This document shows, one piece after another, positions 63,248 to 64,000 of a DNA stretch of 64,000 nucleotides. Every line of letters starts with the position of its first letter. Within the stretch, counting starts at the first letter, position 1. The stretch is from an uncultured Bacilli bacterium. GTDB taxonomy: Bacteria; Bacillota_I; Bacilli_A; RF39; UBA660. The DNA lies in NCBI GenBank assembly GCA_910577505.1, contig CAJTLN010000003.1, positions 312,029 to 376,028 of the forward strand. The letters are read 5' to 3'. The position numbers and the translations under genes are program-made. The notes beneath the pieces were generated by a model. That model saw only the letters and a program-made list of their open reading frames with translations, was not told where the DNA came from and made no database searches.

Positions 63248-63263
63248 AGGCTTTTTAAAGCCT
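63248..63263 (-). terminator. Terminator of the Csp-like gene
   Basis: Stem AGGCTTT/AAAGCCT at the end of the gene and T6 on the minus strand. Confidence 0.75.
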
Positions 63264-63453
63264 AATTTTCTACGATTTTTAGAATGTGAAGATATGTACT
63301 ATTATTTTTTTCTTCAACTGTGAATTCTATTTCTTGATTTTCAATAATAGTTGACTTTTCATTTTCTTCTAAATGAGCAAATAAATCTGTCTCATTATAT
63401 TCTATGAATCCATATTTCTTTTCTTCACACCACCATTTAACTCTACCCTTCAT
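63262..63453 (-). CDS. Cold-shock-domain-like small protein
   Basis: 63 residues: MKGRVKWWCEEKKYGFIEYN, with RNP1-like KKYGFIEY and RNP2-like DLFAHLEE, then IENQEIEFTVEEKN. It is a CSD fold that binds single-stranded RNA or DNA, but the RNP motifs are altered (usual KGFGFI and VFVHF), so it is a divergent member. It stands directly downstream of the rRNA operon on the same strand. Start behind AGAAAGGTAAAAAT. Confidence 0.8.
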   Translation of the reverse strand: MKGRVKWWCEEKKYGFIEYNETDLFAHLEENEKSTIIENQEIEFTVEEKNNSTYLHILKIVEN

Positions 63454-63563
63454 ATTTTTACCTTTCTACGTTTATAGTATAGCACACATTTGTTCGTGTA
63501 TAAATAATTAAAAAACATATATTAATATATATGCAATGAAAAATAATATATGAATTAAATTTT

Positions 63564-63595
63564 GGGCCGTTTGCCTCTGGTGTGGTCCCCTCCTC
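63564..63595 (-). other. GC-rich 32-base island between A/T tracts, unknown
   Basis: 22 of 32 bases are G or C, unlike anything nearby. On the minus strand it contains GAGGAGGGGACC and ends GGCAAACGGCCC, which can form a small GGC/GCC hairpin. It follows 5S rRNA and a T12-GCTC-T9 tract. It could be the rRNA operon trailer, an attenuator or a small RNA; no known motif fits. Confidence 0.4.
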
Positions 63596-63620
63596 AAAAA
63601 AAAAGAGCAAAAAAAAAAAA

Positions 63621-63722
63621 TTGGCAACTACCTATTTTCGCGAAAACTATCGTCGGCGTATGAGTGCTTAACTGCTCTGTTCGGGATGGGAAGAGGTGTA
63701 GCCACTCAGCTATCGTCACCAA
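63621..63722 (-). rRNA. 5S ribosomal RNA
   Basis: The reverse complement begins TTGGTGACGATAGCTGAGTG and contains CATCCCGAACAGAGCAGTTA, the conserved 5S core; its ends pair (TTGGTGAC with GTTGCCAA). Followed by T12 on the minus strand. Ends are accurate to a few bases. Confidence 0.92.
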
Positions 63723-63796
63723 TAAAGGAATAATGTCCTTTAAAAACAAGATAATGCAAATATATTATCAAAACTGATATAAAAAATCAAGTAGGA

Positions 63797-64000
63797 TTAA
63801 ATCCTCGTGCTATTAGTACTAGTCAGCTCAACGTGTCGCCACGCTTCCACCTCTAGCCTATCAACGTTGTAGTCTACAACGGCACTTACTAAAAATATGG
63901 GAAAACTCATCTTGGAGGAGGCTTCACGCTTAGATGCTTTCAGCGTTTATCCCGTCCATACATAGCTACTCTGCGATGCAACTGGCGTTACAACAGATAC
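63797..64000 (-). rRNA. 23S ribosomal RNA, 3' end (cut by window edge)
   Basis: On the plus strand, the complement of the conserved 3' end of 23S: TCCTCGTGCTATTAGTACTA, GTCAGCTCAACGTGTCGCCA, GCTTAGATGCTTTCAGCG, TTATCCCGTCC. The rRNA is read leftward; 16S would lie beyond the right edge. The spacer to 5S is about 74 bases and has no tRNA. Confidence 0.93.

Noticed and set aside
1..64000. Search for insertion sequences, prophage or integrative elements
   Set aside because: No transposase, integrase, phage structural gene or flanking duplication was recognised on either strand.

Overview
The window reads as chromosomal DNA of a very AT-rich, low-GC, spore-forming member of the Bacilli. A gut-type uncultured lineage of the Erysipelotrichia/RF39 kind is my inference, not something the sequence proves. 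Evidence: visibly AT-rich coding sequence throughout; Shine-Dalgarno sites of the form AGGTGAT or AAGGAG; B. subtilis-style neighbourhoods (rpsP-khpA, uppS-cdsA-rseP); two sporulation proteins (CotE and SpoVS), the first behind a sigma-E-like promoter; a SipW/TasA-type surface operon; and a GGGtGRT/NifU-like pair often met in gut Firmicutes. No insertion sequence, prophage or CRISPR array was seen. Almost all genes lie on the minus strand, including the rRNA operon cut by the right edge.

Layout. 1-5.3 kb: partial M29 aminopeptidase, small unknowns, tRNA-Met, a GNAT enzyme, a cryptic HEXXH protein, then uppS-cdsA-rseP. 5.3-13.3 kb: an AraC-type regulator, a triplicated-domain membrane protein, rpsP-khpA, a gene broken at an A7 run, cotE, a short Rel enzyme whose synthetase site looks dead, and a cadherin-like surface protein. 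13.3-23.3 kb: HIT protein, ferritin-like protein, degenerate RNase J, unknown membrane proteins, ssb, an orphan sufB, pta and spoVS. 23.4-32.3 kb: a six-gene operon for a SipW-dependent surface structure. 32.4-39.9 kb: GGGtGRT and NifU-like genes; two divergent kinase-like genes with a DUF1292 gene and a PP2C phosphatase; a methyltransferase and a HAD phosphatase. 39.9-49 kb: YfhO and PIG-L, MgtE, another cell-wall-type protein, GpmI and a His/Cys-rich CobW GTPase. 49.0-49.5 kb: a toxin-like 29-residue membrane peptide with a leader hairpin. 49.5-60.2 kb: a two-component system co-transcribed with two acyltransferases and an acyl-CoA ligase; GalE; a large ABC exporter. 60.3-64 kb: tRNA-Arg, an MBL hydrolase with coaD and coaE, a 36-residue peptide, VanZ-like, a Csp-like protein, 5S rRNA and the 3' end of 23S rRNA.

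How it fits together. The 23.4-32.3 kb operon looks like a complete export and assembly unit: a SipW-type peptidase, two short substrates sharing a TasA/BsaA-like N-terminus, two giant adhesins and one protein with an NPxTG-like C-terminus. A second protein at 44.7 kb has a related C-terminal motif. The kinase-like pair beside a PP2C phosphatase suggests a private phospho-signalling module. For many genes I moved the start from the longest frame to an internal ATG behind a clear Shine-Dalgarno site; this is stated entry by entry.
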